Assembly (NCBI RefSeq): GCF_003987495.1
Contig: NZ_NGJU01000005.1
Location: 83,841 to 147,840, forward strand
From: Vagococcus salmoninarum
GTDB lineage: Bacteria > Bacillota > Bacilli > Lactobacillales > Vagococcaceae
Reading direction: 5' to 3'
Length of the DNA stretch: 64,000 bases
Positions 54,399 through 63,425 of the stretch are shown here, one piece after another; within the stretch, counting starts at the first letter, position 1; every line of letters begins with the position of its first letter. The notes below the pieces were generated by a model. That model did not search any database. It was not told the origin of the DNA and saw only the letters and a program-made list of their open reading frames with translations. The position numbers and the translations under genes were made by a program.

Positions 54399-56505
54399 AA
54401 TTTTTTTCTGCTCGATAATCTAAGTGATGTAAATACCGCCATCTAGAAATCAAGAAAAAGATTAATTGGAAGACGACATAAGCCCCAATGATTTGCCAAT
54501 AATAAGTAAAGACTGGTAATTCAATTAAGACGTTTAATGCATACATTGCCATCGCGAAATGAGCCATTGCAACGACGATCGGAATAAAGTACATAATTAG
54601 CATCTCTTTTGTCACGATTTGATGACGATTTTTGCGAGGGATACCTAGGATATGTAAGGAGCGATGATACTTCCCATCACTTTCTAACTCACCAAATAGT
54701 CTAAAGTAAATAATACACGCCGCAAATGTAAAGAATACCGAACCTAACAAGACACTGACTAATAAGATCAAGCCGTTACTTTGCTTCGTTTGAATCCAAG
54801 TTTGATACATTGACGTATACTCAAAATTGCGACTTAGAGCCTTATCGAGTTTTTCTTGTTCTTCATCGCTAAACTCTGAAGGATTGTTGCTTTCGGCCTC
54901 TCCATAAACATTATTGATTTCTTCCTGACTGTTAGTCCACATCACATCTAAGCTTCCTCGGATATCTCGATCTATCTGACCAAGCTCCGCCCACTCACGA
55001 TAATGAATAATCGTTATTTCAGAAGGGGTATACTTAATGCCTTCTGCTTTCAGCTTAGCAACTTCGATTGCCAAAGTCTCAGTGTAAAATTTATCTGAAA
55101 CAACAGCAGTTGCTCCGTAGCCAATATTGAATTGAACTGGCTTTAAGACATAATTGACTGTGATTGGCTCATCACTCATCCCTTGATAGGCTTGACTAGT
55201 TACTTCTTTTCCTAAATTAGAGCTATTTTGAATTTCCTTTAAATTAGTATTAGATGTTGCTAAAATGACTATTTGTTGGTCGGAATCCGTCATAATTTCA
55301 GCATCGCCAGTAAAACGCGCTAATTTATTGTAACTACTAACAGGAATCAAATTAACATAATTACTTGCTAACTGCTCATCTTCAATCATCAGATAAGCCG
55401 ATTTGAACGACAGGACTAAAGGCTCAAAACCTGAGTGCTTAATTCGTTGACTAATCAAATCAATGTTTTCTTGATGATAACGCATATCTTCCTCATCTTC
55501 AGCGTTGCGAGTATAACTGTAGGCAAAACTGCTTGCTTGGGTTTGAGCAAATTCTTGTCCCCCAATTGCCATGGTCACGCCAATCCCAACAAAAGCCACC
55601 GTTGCTACAATTGCAATCATAAAATACATCGTACCGTTAATTTTCATCCGGTAAATCAAGTTCGTAATAGTTAACATATTGACTTTTTTATAAAAGATTT
55701 TTCTGCCTTGTAAAAAAGAAAAAAAGCGGACACTGTTTTGTTGGAAAAAAACGTATGTCCCAGCGATTGTCAGTAAGACACAGACTAAAATTAAACCTAA
55801 CGCATAACCGGAGCTAAAACGGACATCAAAGACAAATTTTAAAATAGCACCGTAACCTAAGGCAATTAGTAATAAACTACCGACAGCATAGTACCATGTG
55901 GTTTTTCCGACTTTAATCGGCCGCTCATCAGCTTTACTCATTTCCGTTAAATTAGCAACTTTAATCGTAAATGTCGTAATGATTGAAATGAAACTAAACA
56001 AAATCATATAGACGATAAAGGTCAAAAGTACTGGTTTAACTGGTAAATAAAAAGCCAAACCTTCTTCAATCGCCAATAAATTTTGACTAACTAGTAAAAC
56101 GAATTTTGAAAAAAAAGTTCCGACTAAAATACCAGTAATGACTGAGCCTAAGCCTAGCAGCGTATTTTCTAAAAATATCATCCGTCGTAAATCTTTTTCC
56201 GACATCCCTAAAATTAAGTAAATTGAAAAGTCACGTTTCCGAGCTTTTAAAAAAATACTAAAGGTATACCATAAAAACACGAAAGACATGATGACAATTA
56301 CAACTTGGGCCACTTGCATCCCAATCTGGGCTAAAAAAGCCACCGTCTCGCTACTGCCTTGTTTGCCATTATTCAACGTTGGATGAAAGAAGAGCAATGA
56401 AAAAATAAAAAAGGCCATGACTGAAAATAAGCTACTTAAAAAATATGAGGCATAGGCTCGTCCGTTTCTAGTCACATTACGAAAGACGAGTTGCTTGAAA
56501 TTCAT
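54397..56505 (-). CDS. BceB-type ABC permease (second of two)
   Basis: A 702-residue permease for antimicrobial peptide defence. It has the BceB layout: ten membrane helices with a large extracellular domain (about 320-530) between helices 7 and 8, and FtsX-type blocks. MNFKQLVFRNVTRNGRAYASY and FSLYLILGMSEKDLRRM-like FSIYLILGMSEKDLRRM are family signatures. It overlaps the ATPase gene by 29 bases. It is a paralogue of the 746-residue permease upstream, with similar N-terminus and C-terminus (SRYHRTLHLIGIP there, GKYHRSLHILGIP here). Confidence 0.9.
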   Translation of the reverse strand: MNFKQLVFRNVTRNGRAYASYFLSSLFSVMAFFIFSLLFFHPTLNNGKQGSSETVAFLAQIGMQVAQVVIVIMSFVFLWYTFSIFLKARKRDFSIYLILGMSEKDLRRMIFLENTLLGLGSVITGILVGTFFSKFVLLVSQNLLAIEEGLAFYLPVKPVLLTFIVYMILFSFISIITTFTIKVANLTEMSKADERPIKVGKTTWYYAVGSLLLIALGYGAILKFVFDVRFSSGYALGLILVCVLLTIAGTYVFFQQNSVRFFSFLQGRKIFYKKVNMLTITNLIYRMKINGTMYFMIAIVATVAFVGIGVTMAIGGQEFAQTQASSFAYSYTRNAEDEEDMRYHQENIDLISQRIKHSGFEPLVLSFKSAYLMIEDEQLASNYVNLIPVSSYNKLARFTGDAEIMTDSDQQIVILATSNTNLKEIQNSSNLGKEVTSQAYQGMSDEPITVNYVLKPVQFNIGYGATAVVSDKFYTETLAIEVAKLKAEGIKYTPSEITIIHYREWAELGQIDRDIRGSLDVMWTNSQEEINNVYGEAESNNPSEFSDEEQEKLDKALSRNFEYTSMYQTWIQTKQSNGLILLVSVLLGSVFFTFAACIIYFRLFGELESDGKYHRSLHILGIPRKNRHQIVTKEMLIMYFIPIVVAMAHFAMAMYALNVLIELPVFTYYWQIIGAYVVFQLIFFLISRWRYLHHLDYRAEKN

Positions 56506-57250
56506 GATTCGTTCCTCCTAAATGTGCAAGTACATCAAGAATTTTTTGATAAAAAAGTTCCCGATCATCACCACAGTAAATCTCATTGAAAAATTTACCA
56601 TCTTTTATAAAGACTACTCGGTGAGAGTAACTAGCTGAAACCGCATCATGAGTGACCATTAAAGTCGTAACATTTCGCTCGAAGTTAAATTTTTCTAATA
56701 AGTGCATGACATTACCTGCAGCTTTTGAGTCTAAGTTTCCTGTTGGTTCATCTGCTAAAATCAAACTAGGACGATGAATTAATGCTCTAGCGATTGCTAC
56801 CCGTTGGGATTCCCCGCCTGATATTTCATAAGTCCGCTTTTGTCTCAAGTTTAAAATATCCAAATCTTCCATGACTTCGTAAGCTTTTTCTTTCATTGCC
56901 ACAACACTTTGATTATCTAAAGTTAAAGGCAACATAATATTTTCTTCTACCGTTAAAGTCGGCAATAAATTAAAGTTTTGAAAGACAAAGCCTAATTCTT
57001 TCCGACGAAACTCAGCTAATTCATTTTTACTTAACTCGTGGGGATTGCGCCCTTTAATAAAAACATTGCCACTAGTTGGTTGATCTAAAGTTGCAATTAA
57101 GTTTAATAATGTCGTCTTGCCACTACCTGAAGGTCCCATAATACTTACAAATTCCCCTTCTTCTACCTTTAAATCAATTTTTTTTAAGGCTTCATAAGGC
57201 ACTGGCCCTTGATATACTTTTGATAAATCTTTAATTTCTAATAATGCCAC
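56477..57250 (-). CDS. BceA-type ABC ATPase
   Basis: A 257-residue ATPase of the MacB/BceA group. Walker A is IMGPSGSGKTTLLNLIATLD, signature ISGGESQRVAIARALIHRP, Walker B ILADEPTGNLDS and the H-loop is in LMVTHDAVSA. The start is GTG at 57250, with TAGGAGG upstream. It has its own promoter with a BceR box, after the terminator that ends the first permease gene. It is the only ATPase gene for two permease genes in the cluster. Confidence 0.93.
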   Translation of the reverse strand: MALLEIKDLSKVYQGPVPYEALKKIDLKVEEGEFVSIMGPSGSGKTTLLNLIATLDQPTSGNVFIKGRNPHELSKNELAEFRRKELGFVFQNFNLLPTLTVEENIMLPLTLDNQSVVAMKEKAYEVMEDLDILNLRQKRTYEISGGESQRVAIARALIHRPSLILADEPTGNLDSKAAGNVMHLLEKFNFERNVTTLMVTHDAVSASYSHRVVFIKDGKFFNEIYCGDDRELFYQKILDVLAHLGGTNHEFQATRLS

Positions 57251-57304
57251 CGTTCTGACCTCCTATTTTAATCTTACCTTTATTGTAGCCCTCTTTAATC
57301 ATTT

Positions 57305-57310
57305 ATTATA
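57305..57310 (-). promoter_or_regulatory. -10 element of the bceAB promoter
   Basis: On the minus strand TATAAT at 57305-57310, with no good -35. The BceR box lies about 40 bases upstream of the expected start site, as in other BceR-activated promoters. Confidence 0.6.
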
Positions 57311-57331
57311 TGGATAATAATGACATTAATC

Positions 57332-57345
57332 TTACAGCTTTGTCA
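57332..57345. promoter_or_regulatory. BceR box
   Basis: On the minus strand TGACA-AAGC-TGTAA fits the BceR consensus TNACA-N4-TGTAA. It sits in the gap between the permease terminator and the ATPase gene, so the ATPase-permease pair is probably switched on by the regulator encoded upstream. Confidence 0.78.
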
Positions 57346-57349
57346 TATC

Positions 57350-57392
57350 TAAAAAGGCTATTGAATGATCCTCTCAGATTATTCAATAACCT
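57350..57392 (-). terminator. Terminator after the first permease gene
   Basis: On the minus strand AAGGTTATTGAAT and ATTCAATAGCCTT pair around a 14-base loop, followed by TTT. The hairpin begins in the last codons of the permease gene. Confidence 0.75.
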
Positions 57393-59620
57393 TGCCACTT
57401 ATCAACTCGATATTCCACATTATTCAAGTAATTTCGTCTTGAAATGAAGAAAAAGCTAACTTGGAAAACTAAAAATAGGCCAATCACTAAGAAAGCTTCT
57501 TGCCAAATATTAATCCCGATAATCACGTTAAGACCCCAGACGACTAATAAATAATTGATAATTGCAATCGTCAATGGTAAGAAAAACATCACTGCCATCT
57601 CTAAGGTAATCAATTGATGTCTTAATTTTGGCGGTATCCCGATTAAATGTAAGGTTCGGTGGTAACGACTATCTTGCTCTAATTCACCAAATAAGCGGAA
57701 ATATAAAATACAAGCATTGAAAATAAAGAAGACGGAACCAATGAGTAAATTCGCTAAAAACGTCCCTCCTTGTTCATTTTTTCTTTGCAACAACGTTTGA
57801 TAAGAGGACGTATAGTCAAAAAACGTATAGTCATCAACTAATGGGTCATAAGTCTCTTCACTTTCATCGATCCTTTCGTTAATAACTTCTTGCCGCTCTC
57901 GAAGATAATCACGAACTTCTGTATCAACGCTACCAGAAGTTGCCCACTCTTTAAAGTGAATAATTTGGAAAGGGTAACTCAGCTGGGGAATTTCAATTAA
58001 TTTAAGGTATTCCTCTTTAGTCAATCCCGCTGGTGGCTCACTAACAAGTTGCTCCGCTTTGAGACGTGGTCCTGCTAATTGAATATTTTTAATAATTTCT
58101 TGATAAAAATTATCTGCCACAACCGTAATATTTGGTAGATTGTTCCCTGCATTGTAATCAGCAGGTAAAAAGCGAAAAGTAACATTTTCAACTTTCGGTT
58201 CTTTTGGTCCTTCAAACTCAACATCCCCATTATACTGATAAGGGACTTGACTAAATTTATTAGATAAAATGACTAACTCATGTTTGCCAGACAAGGTTAA
58301 TTGAGACTTACCTTTGAAACGCGCCATACTGTTGTATTCACTTAAAGGCATTAAAAATAACAACTTGCGATTTTTCTTAACATTGTTGTCTTCATCAATA
58401 ACCCCTATCCGATCATCATAAAAATCAGGAATGTACTGATGACTGTTTAACGTTAAGACTGCCGAATCATCTAGCCGGCTACTTTTGGCTGAATAGTGAC
58501 TTTTACTAATAATTTTTTTGATGCCGGCAAGGGTTTCATCATGAAAGTCCCAATCAGCTTGATTTTTCACATTGTAAGCACGGTAAGTATACGCCAGCGT
58601 ATTTTCTTCATTCGTACCGTAAAGCTCAACTTTCGATAATAAAACTGTTCCAGTAATTGTGAAAAAAGCAAACAGGGCAGAAAATGTAATTAAAAAATAT
58701 AAAGTGCTATTAGCTTTTAAACGATAAGCTAAGCTACTAAAAACAAATAACTTATCACTTTTAAACCGCCAAGAATACTTCCGACATAAGTTGACGACTT
58801 GAATCAATAATTGCTGAAAAAACAAATACAAACCTAAACAAAAAAAACTAGCGGCGCCAATCAGTAAGACTTTCGTAAAATCAGTCACGCCTTTCAGACT
58901 AGAGTCTAGGGAGCTCCACTTGACGACTTTCACAAACAAGAAAGTCATACTATAAGTTAAAAATAAGCTAACTATTCCTAAAGCAATTAAATAATCATTC
59001 GTTTTCGGGTCTTTTAAGCTTTTGTTAAAAATATTTAAAGTCATTGAACCGTCAGTTGTTTTAAAGAAACTTAAGGTTAATAACATCACACCAATAAAAA
59101 CAAATAAATAAACAATTAACGTTAAGGCAATGGCTTCTGTTGGGAAATAAAAAGTTAATGGCTGATCCACCCCTAAGATATTTTGACCAATTAATAAGAT
59201 AAACTTACTGAATATTACGCCAATCACGATGCCAACAGTAATACTACTCATTCCGACTAAACTATTTTCTAAGGCAATCATTTTTCTTAAATTATTTCTT
59301 GTCATACCGAGCATCATATAGAGACTGAAATTTTGTTGTCGTTCTTTTAAAAATAAGAAAAACATTGATCCTAAAAAAATCAAACTCAAAATCGCAATGA
59401 CTAAGAGGGCAAAGCCAAAAAGACTATTCGTCGTGAAATACAAAGTAATAGCAGTTAAACGGGTATTTCCATCTAAAAAGTCCCCTTCTAAGGCAGGGTG
59501 GAAATACAAAATAGCTGCTGTGAAAAAGACAAAAATTGAAAAGACACTACTTAAAAAATAAGATAAATAAACTCGCGCGTTTCGCAAAATATTTTTAAAC
59601 ACTAACTGCCTAAAATTCAT
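57383..59620 (-). CDS. BceB-type ABC permease (first of two)
   Basis: A 745-residue permease, paralogous to the one at 54397. It has ten membrane segments, a large extracellular domain (about 320-570), and the BceB N-terminus MNFRQLVFKNILRNARVYLSY. It follows the kinase gene by about 15 bases and has no ATPase gene of its own next to it. The frame opens with GTG at 59626, but the ATG at 59620 has GGAGG 6 bases upstream and matches the start of the paralogue. It could share the ATPase at 56477, or it could serve only as a sensor for the kinase. Confidence 0.88.
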   Translation of the reverse strand: MNFRQLVFKNILRNARVYLSYFLSSVFSIFVFFTAAILYFHPALEGDFLDGNTRLTAITLYFTTNSLFGFALLVIAILSLIFLGSMFFLFLKERQQNFSLYMMLGMTRNNLRKMIALENSLVGMSSITVGIVIGVIFSKFILLIGQNILGVDQPLTFYFPTEAIALTLIVYLFVFIGVMLLTLSFFKTTDGSMTLNIFNKSLKDPKTNDYLIALGIVSLFLTYSMTFLFVKVVKWSSLDSSLKGVTDFTKVLLIGAASFFCLGLYLFFQQLLIQVVNLCRKYSWRFKSDKLFVFSSLAYRLKANSTLYFLITFSALFAFFTITGTVLLSKVELYGTNEENTLAYTYRAYNVKNQADWDFHDETLAGIKKIISKSHYSAKSSRLDDSAVLTLNSHQYIPDFYDDRIGVIDEDNNVKKNRKLLFLMPLSEYNSMARFKGKSQLTLSGKHELVILSNKFSQVPYQYNGDVEFEGPKEPKVENVTFRFLPADYNAGNNLPNITVVADNFYQEIIKNIQLAGPRLKAEQLVSEPPAGLTKEEYLKLIEIPQLSYPFQIIHFKEWATSGSVDTEVRDYLRERQEVINERIDESEETYDPLVDDYTFFDYTSSYQTLLQRKNEQGGTFLANLLIGSVFFIFNACILYFRLFGELEQDSRYHRTLHLIGIPPKLRHQLITLEMAVMFFLPLTIAIINYLLVVWGLNVIIGINIWQEAFLVIGLFLVFQVSFFFISRRNYLNNVEYRVDKWQGY

Positions 59621-59636
59621 TGCCACCCTCCGTTTC

Positions 59637-60605
59637 TTAAAAGTTGACTGTCACCGTTGTTCCTTCCTCGACTTCCGAGGCAATCACGACTTCATGATTT
59701 AGTTCTTGGGCGATTTCATGAACTAAATACAAGCCCATCCCCGTGGCTTCTTGATGATTTCTTCCTTGGTCACCAGTAAAGAACGGTTGAAAAACTCTTG
59801 GCAAATCACTTTTAGAAATCCCGCTACCATAGTCAGTAATTTCTAAACTGACCACACTTCGTTCTTTCTTGCCAGTAATTTCGATGTTTTTACCAGAGTT
59901 CTGAGAATATTTAATACTATTTGATAATATTTGATATAAGATAAAAACTAACCACTTACGGTCGGTTTCAACGGTTAACTCATCTGGAATATCAATTTTC
60001 GGATAGACATAGTTGCGAATAAAGTTTCGTTTGTGCTCGGCTACAACTTGATTAGCTACTTGGCGGACATTCACTTTTTCAATCACAAAATCCGCTTGAA
60101 ACGATTCTAAGCGTGCCATAGTTAAGGCTAAACTTAAGCCTTCTTTCATTTTGTCTGTTTCTTCCATCAAACTTTCTTTATCTAAGTTATCGTCTTCCAT
60201 CATCAGTTCAATCACTGCCAATGGGGTTTTCATTTGATGAACCCATTGATTAATAAAACGAGTGTGTTCGTCTCGAGCATTTTGCAGCTTTTTATTTTCA
60301 CTAAAAAAATAATGATATTGTCTTTGAAGCAAACGATTAATTGATTGGGATAAAGGCGAAGCATCATTTTGAATCTCTTCATAAATGCTCTCACAATTTT
60401 TTTTCGAAAAGGCTTTATATAAGTTTCGTTGGGTTAAATAGACAAAGAGTAAATAAATTGTCACAACAAAAAATCCTAAGCCAAAACCATATAGTAAAAT
60501 AACTGTTTTGCGATAGCCATCTAACCACACAATCCCAATTAATAAAACGCTTAAAATCAAGTATAAAAAAATAAAGGGGCTATGTTGTTTTAAAAATAAT
60601 TTCAT
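59637..60605 (-). CDS. BceS-type sensor histidine kinase
   Basis: A 322-residue intramembrane-sensing kinase. Two closely spaced membrane helices (about residues 10-28 and 34-57) leave almost no extracellular loop, so the signal must come from the permease. The phospho-histidine is in HTRFINQWVHQMKTPLAVIE; the ATPase domain includes NSIKYS, ITDYGSGISKSDLPRVFQPF and GMGLYLVHEIAQEL. This is the BceS/NsaS layout. It lies 1 base from the regulator and 16 bases from the permease, an arrangement that is typical of peptide-antibiotic resistance modules. Confidence 0.93.
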   Translation of the reverse strand: MKLFLKQHSPFIFLYLILSVLLIGIVWLDGYRKTVILLYGFGLGFFVVTIYLLFVYLTQRNLYKAFSKKNCESIYEEIQNDASPLSQSINRLLQRQYHYFFSENKKLQNARDEHTRFINQWVHQMKTPLAVIELMMEDDNLDKESLMEETDKMKEGLSLALTMARLESFQADFVIEKVNVRQVANQVVAEHKRNFIRNYVYPKIDIPDELTVETDRKWLVFILYQILSNSIKYSQNSGKNIEITGKKERSVVSLEITDYGSGISKSDLPRVFQPFFTGDQGRNHQEATGMGLYLVHEIAQELNHEVVIASEVEEGTTVTVNF

Positions 60606-60606
60606 A

Positions 60607-61299
60607 CTAAGATTCCTCGCCTAAGTCTAAACGATAACCTTTGCCTCGAACGGTAATAATGCCATTTTCAAAACCTAAATCAAAAAATTTCCGCCGTAAA
60701 CGAGTGACATTGACTGATAAAGTATTGTCATCAACAAAATTCTCATTGTCCCAAAGTTTATTAAGAATCGCTTCACGAGTGACAATATTTGGGTAAGCTT
60801 CAATTAATAATTCAACTAACTCCCCTTCTTTTTTCGTCAATAACTCTTTTTTTCCTTGATTTTCTAACTCTAATCGCTCAGGATAGTAACTTAAACTCAT
60901 TTTTGAATAGACTCTTTCTTCTGAAGAAGAGGCATATTCGCCATAGACTCGGCGAATATGACTTCTAATTTTAGCTAACAGTAATTCATAAGAGAAAGGT
61001 TTCGTAATATAATCATCAGCACCATATTCTAAAGCCATCACTTGATCCATATTGCCTTCACGAGCTGACAAGAAAATAATTGGACAGTTAGATGTTTTGC
61101 GAATTTGTTGGGTCCAATAAAATCCGTCGTAATAAGGTAAATTAACATCCATTAAGACTAGCTGTGGGTCACATTTTTCAAAAAAAGCCGTTACATTTTG
61201 TAAGTCTGTTGGCGATACGACATTAAAATCATATTTTTCCAAATGCTCACTAACTAGTTGGACTATTTTTTTATCGTCTTCAACTAACATGATTTTCAT
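60607..61299 (-). CDS. BceR-type response regulator
   Basis: An OmpR/PhoB-type regulator. The receiver (about 1-115) has the phospho-acceptor Asp in PQLVLMDVNLPYYDG, preceded by acidic EDD at the N-terminus, and the C-terminal winged HTH (about 130-230) has VTREAILNKLWDNENFVDDN and SVNVTRLRRKFFDLG, typical of the BceR group. The frame opens at 61317; the ATG at 61299 gives the usual MKIMLVEDD start and is preferred, although the SD is not decisive. It should bind the box ahead of the ATPase gene at 57332. Confidence 0.92.
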   Translation of the reverse strand: MKIMLVEDDKKIVQLVSEHLEKYDFNVVSPTDLQNVTAFFEKCDPQLVLMDVNLPYYDGFYWTQQIRKTSNCPIIFLSAREGNMDQVMALEYGADDYITKPFSYELLLAKIRSHIRRVYGEYASSSEERVYSKMSLSYYPERLELENQGKKELLTKKEGELVELLIEAYPNIVTREAILNKLWDNENFVDDNTLSVNVTRLRRKFFDLGFENGIITVRGKGYRLDLGEES

Positions 61300-61399
61300 A
61301 AGCTCATTCCGCTCCATTCTTAATCTAATGCTTATTATTATACCTTATTCTAGAGGCAATCAGTAGTACTAGCGAACCCATCTTAAAAAAAACGCAAGA

Positions 61400-61430
61400 A
61401 AGAGCCTCCTCTAAGGGAGACTCTTAAATA
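61400..61430 (-). terminator. Terminator of the HerA-like gene
   Basis: On the minus strand AGAGTCTCCC-TTAGA-GGAGGCTCT is followed by a T-rich run that continues to TTTTTTTT. Confidence 0.85.
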
Positions 61431-61441
61431 TTTAGTAGGAG

Positions 61442-62950
61442 TTAACGTTTTTTAAAGACACCCATAGCGCCACGAATAATTTCACGACTGGCACTTCTAA
61501 ATAGTTGGCTCATAAATGTCGACGTAAACTTAGTAAGTGGATTGTTCTTGCGTTTCTTTTCTTCTTCACGTTCTTTTTTAGCTAGTTCTTTCGCCACTTT
61601 GTCGTCTTCTTTGGCTTTTTCCTTCGCTAGCTTTTCTTCTTCTTTGCGAATGTTCTCTGCTTCAGCTGCTTCTTTTTCAGTCAGTAACTTAGCTGACAGT
61701 AGCTCAAAAGCCGACTCCCGATCAACGGCATCACGATAAATTCGGTCATAAGGTGATTGACTAATTAATTGTTGATAATAACTTTCATCGACTGTTCCCA
61801 TTTTACTTTCTGGCGGTCGGATTTTAGCCCGTTCGACCATACTCGGCGTCCCATTCTCATCTAAGAAAGAAATCAAGGCTTCACCGACTTCTAATTCAGT
61901 TAAAGCTTTCTCCACATCCAAATCAGGATTGCTACGGTAACTTTGGGCAGCTGCTTTAATAGCTTTCTGCTCTTTAGGCGTGTAGGCTCTTAAGGCATGT
62001 TGAATCCGATTGCCTAATTGACTTAAAATAATTTCTGGAATATCAATGAGGTTTTGGGTAACAAAATAGACACCAACGCCCTTTGAACGGATTAAACGGA
62101 CCACTTTTTCAACTTGTTCAACTAAACTTTTTGGCATATCTTTAAATAGAAGATGAGCTTCATCGAAGAAAAAGACCAATTTTGGTTTTTCTAAATCGCC
62201 GACTTCAGGTAATTCTTCAAACAAAGTTGATAACAACCATAACAACATCGTTGCGTAAATCATTGGTGATTGGAATAGTTTTTGGGCCATCAAAATATTA
62301 ATGAAGCCATGGCCTTCACTATTTTTTTCCATAAAATCAGTTAATTTAATAGAAGGTTCACCAAAGAATAAATTTCCACCTTGTTCTTCAATCGTTAATA
62401 AATGACGTTGAATTGCCCCAATGCTTTGTTTCGTCAAATGACCGTAATCCCCAGTATAATCATCCAGGTGGTTTGAGACTTCACTTAACATCGATTGTAA
62501 ATCTTTAATGTCGATTAACAAATACCCTTTGTCATCAGCAATTTTGAAAATAACTTGTAAAACATCGCTTTGAGTGTCATTTAATTGGAATAAACGAGCA
62601 AGTAAAAGCGGTCCCATTTCTGAAATTGTCGCTCGGACTGGGTGACCTAATTCACCAAAGACATCCCATAATCTGACTGGAAAAGCTCGAGCTTCATAGT
62701 CACTGATCCCGTAATCTTTAACCCGGGCTAACATCTTTTCATCGCCACCAATTTCAGCTAAACTGGCTAAATCCCCTTTAATATCAGCTAGAAAGACTGG
62801 TATCCCTTCTTTACTCAGTTGTTCTGCAACAACTTTTAAAGTCACAGTTTTCCCAGTTCCTGTTGCCCCAGTAATAAAGCCGTGACGGTTAATATACTTC
62901 GTTTGTAGACCTAGATCATGTTCATTGACTGCGATTGGTAATACTCCCAT
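61442..62950 (-). CDS. HerA-like ATPase (DUF853/YjgR family)
   Basis: A 502-residue P-loop ATPase of the HerA/FtsK superfamily. NRHGFITGATGTGKTVTLKV is Walker A, LVFFFDEAHLLFKDM is Walker B with its Glu, and GVYFVTQNLIDIPEIILSQLG is the arginine-finger region. A charged, Glu/Lys-rich coiled coil (about 435-480) lies before the C-terminus. The frame opens at 63010, but the ATG at 62950 has GGAGGGG upstream and gives the usual MGVLPIAVNEHDLG start. Family members are widespread and their function is not established. Confidence 0.88.
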   Translation of the reverse strand: MGVLPIAVNEHDLGLQTKYINRHGFITGATGTGKTVTLKVVAEQLSKEGIPVFLADIKGDLASLAEIGGDEKMLARVKDYGISDYEARAFPVRLWDVFGELGHPVRATISEMGPLLLARLFQLNDTQSDVLQVIFKIADDKGYLLIDIKDLQSMLSEVSNHLDDYTGDYGHLTKQSIGAIQRHLLTIEEQGGNLFFGEPSIKLTDFMEKNSEGHGFINILMAQKLFQSPMIYATMLLWLLSTLFEELPEVGDLEKPKLVFFFDEAHLLFKDMPKSLVEQVEKVVRLIRSKGVGVYFVTQNLIDIPEIILSQLGNRIQHALRAYTPKEQKAIKAAAQSYRSNPDLDVEKALTELEVGEALISFLDENGTPSMVERAKIRPPESKMGTVDESYYQQLISQSPYDRIYRDAVDRESAFELLSAKLLTEKEAAEAENIRKEEEKLAKEKAKEDDKVAKELAKKEREEEKKRKNNPLTKFTSTFMSQLFRSASREIIRGAMGVFKKR

Positions 62951-63122
62951 TAAAATCCCCTCCATTGTTATCTTTATATCTAATATTCTACCATTTAATA
63001 ATAAAATCAACCAATTCTAAGGGCTATTTAACGATTTTTTCTAGTTTATAAACAAAAGTTCAAAAACATCATGATAAAACCATGGGACTTTCGAAAATTC
63101 TGTCAGCTTAGAGCTTTTGATA

Positions 63123-63151
63123 TTGACAAAAGCTTGTTAAAACGGTATTCT
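63123..63151 (+). promoter_or_regulatory. Promoter of tRNA-Thr
   Basis: TTGACA (63123-63128) and TATTCT (63146-63151) are separated by 17 bases, and the tRNA starts 35 bases after the -10. Confidence 0.75.
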
Positions 63152-63185
63152 AGTACTTGTGTTGAACAATTATCTGTTCACGAGT

Positions 63186-63258
63186 GCCGCCTTAGCTCAG
63201 TAGGTAGAGCACCACCATGGTAAGGTGGGGGTCATCAGTTCGAATCTGATAGGTGGCT
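63186..63258 (+). tRNA. tRNA-Thr (GGU)
   Basis: A full cloverleaf: acceptor GCCGCCT/AGGTGGC with one G-U pair, D stem GCTC/GAGC, anticodon stem CCACC/GGTGG around ATGGTAA with anticodon GGT, T stem ATCAG/CTGAT with the TTCGAAT loop. Base 73 is T, and CCA is not encoded. It reads ACC and ACU codons. Confidence 0.95.
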
Positions 63259-63263
63259 TACTT

Positions 63264-63290
63264 AAAACCTTGGTATGTTGAGGTTTTTGA
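63264..63290 (+). terminator. Weak terminator of tRNA-Thr
   Basis: AAAACCT-TGGTATGTTG-AGGTTTTT is a short A-U-rich hairpin just after the tRNA. Its stem is weak, so some read-through is likely. Confidence 0.5.
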
Positions 63291-63314
63291 AGAAATTTTT
63301 TGGGGGAAATGATA

Positions 63315-63344
63315 ATGTCTCTACTCCCTGAAACAATGAAAAAG
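63315..63344 (+). pseudogene. Possible gene start cut by the ISL3 element
   Basis: GGGGGA lies 7 bases before the ATG at 63315. The frame reads MSLLPETMKK and then runs into the terminal repeat of the IS at 63345, and stops inside it at 63383. It looks like the first ten codons of an interrupted gene. I cannot name the gene; the rest would lie beyond the element, outside the window. Confidence 0.35.
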
Positions 63345-63382
63345 GGCTCTTTGTCAAATAGGACTGATGAGTTAATTTTATA

Positions 63383-63423
63383 AGAAGATATTTCTGGTAA
63401 ATTCCAGAAACGTCTTCTTTTTA
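63383..63423. terminator. Hairpin at the 3' end of the IS transposase gene
   Basis: AGAAGATATTTCTGG pairs with CCAGAAACGTCTTCT around TAAATT, with one internal mismatch. The T run lies on the plus strand, so it would stop transcripts that enter the element from the tRNA side; this protects the transposase from outside transcription. Confidence 0.65.
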
Positions 63424-63425
63424 CT

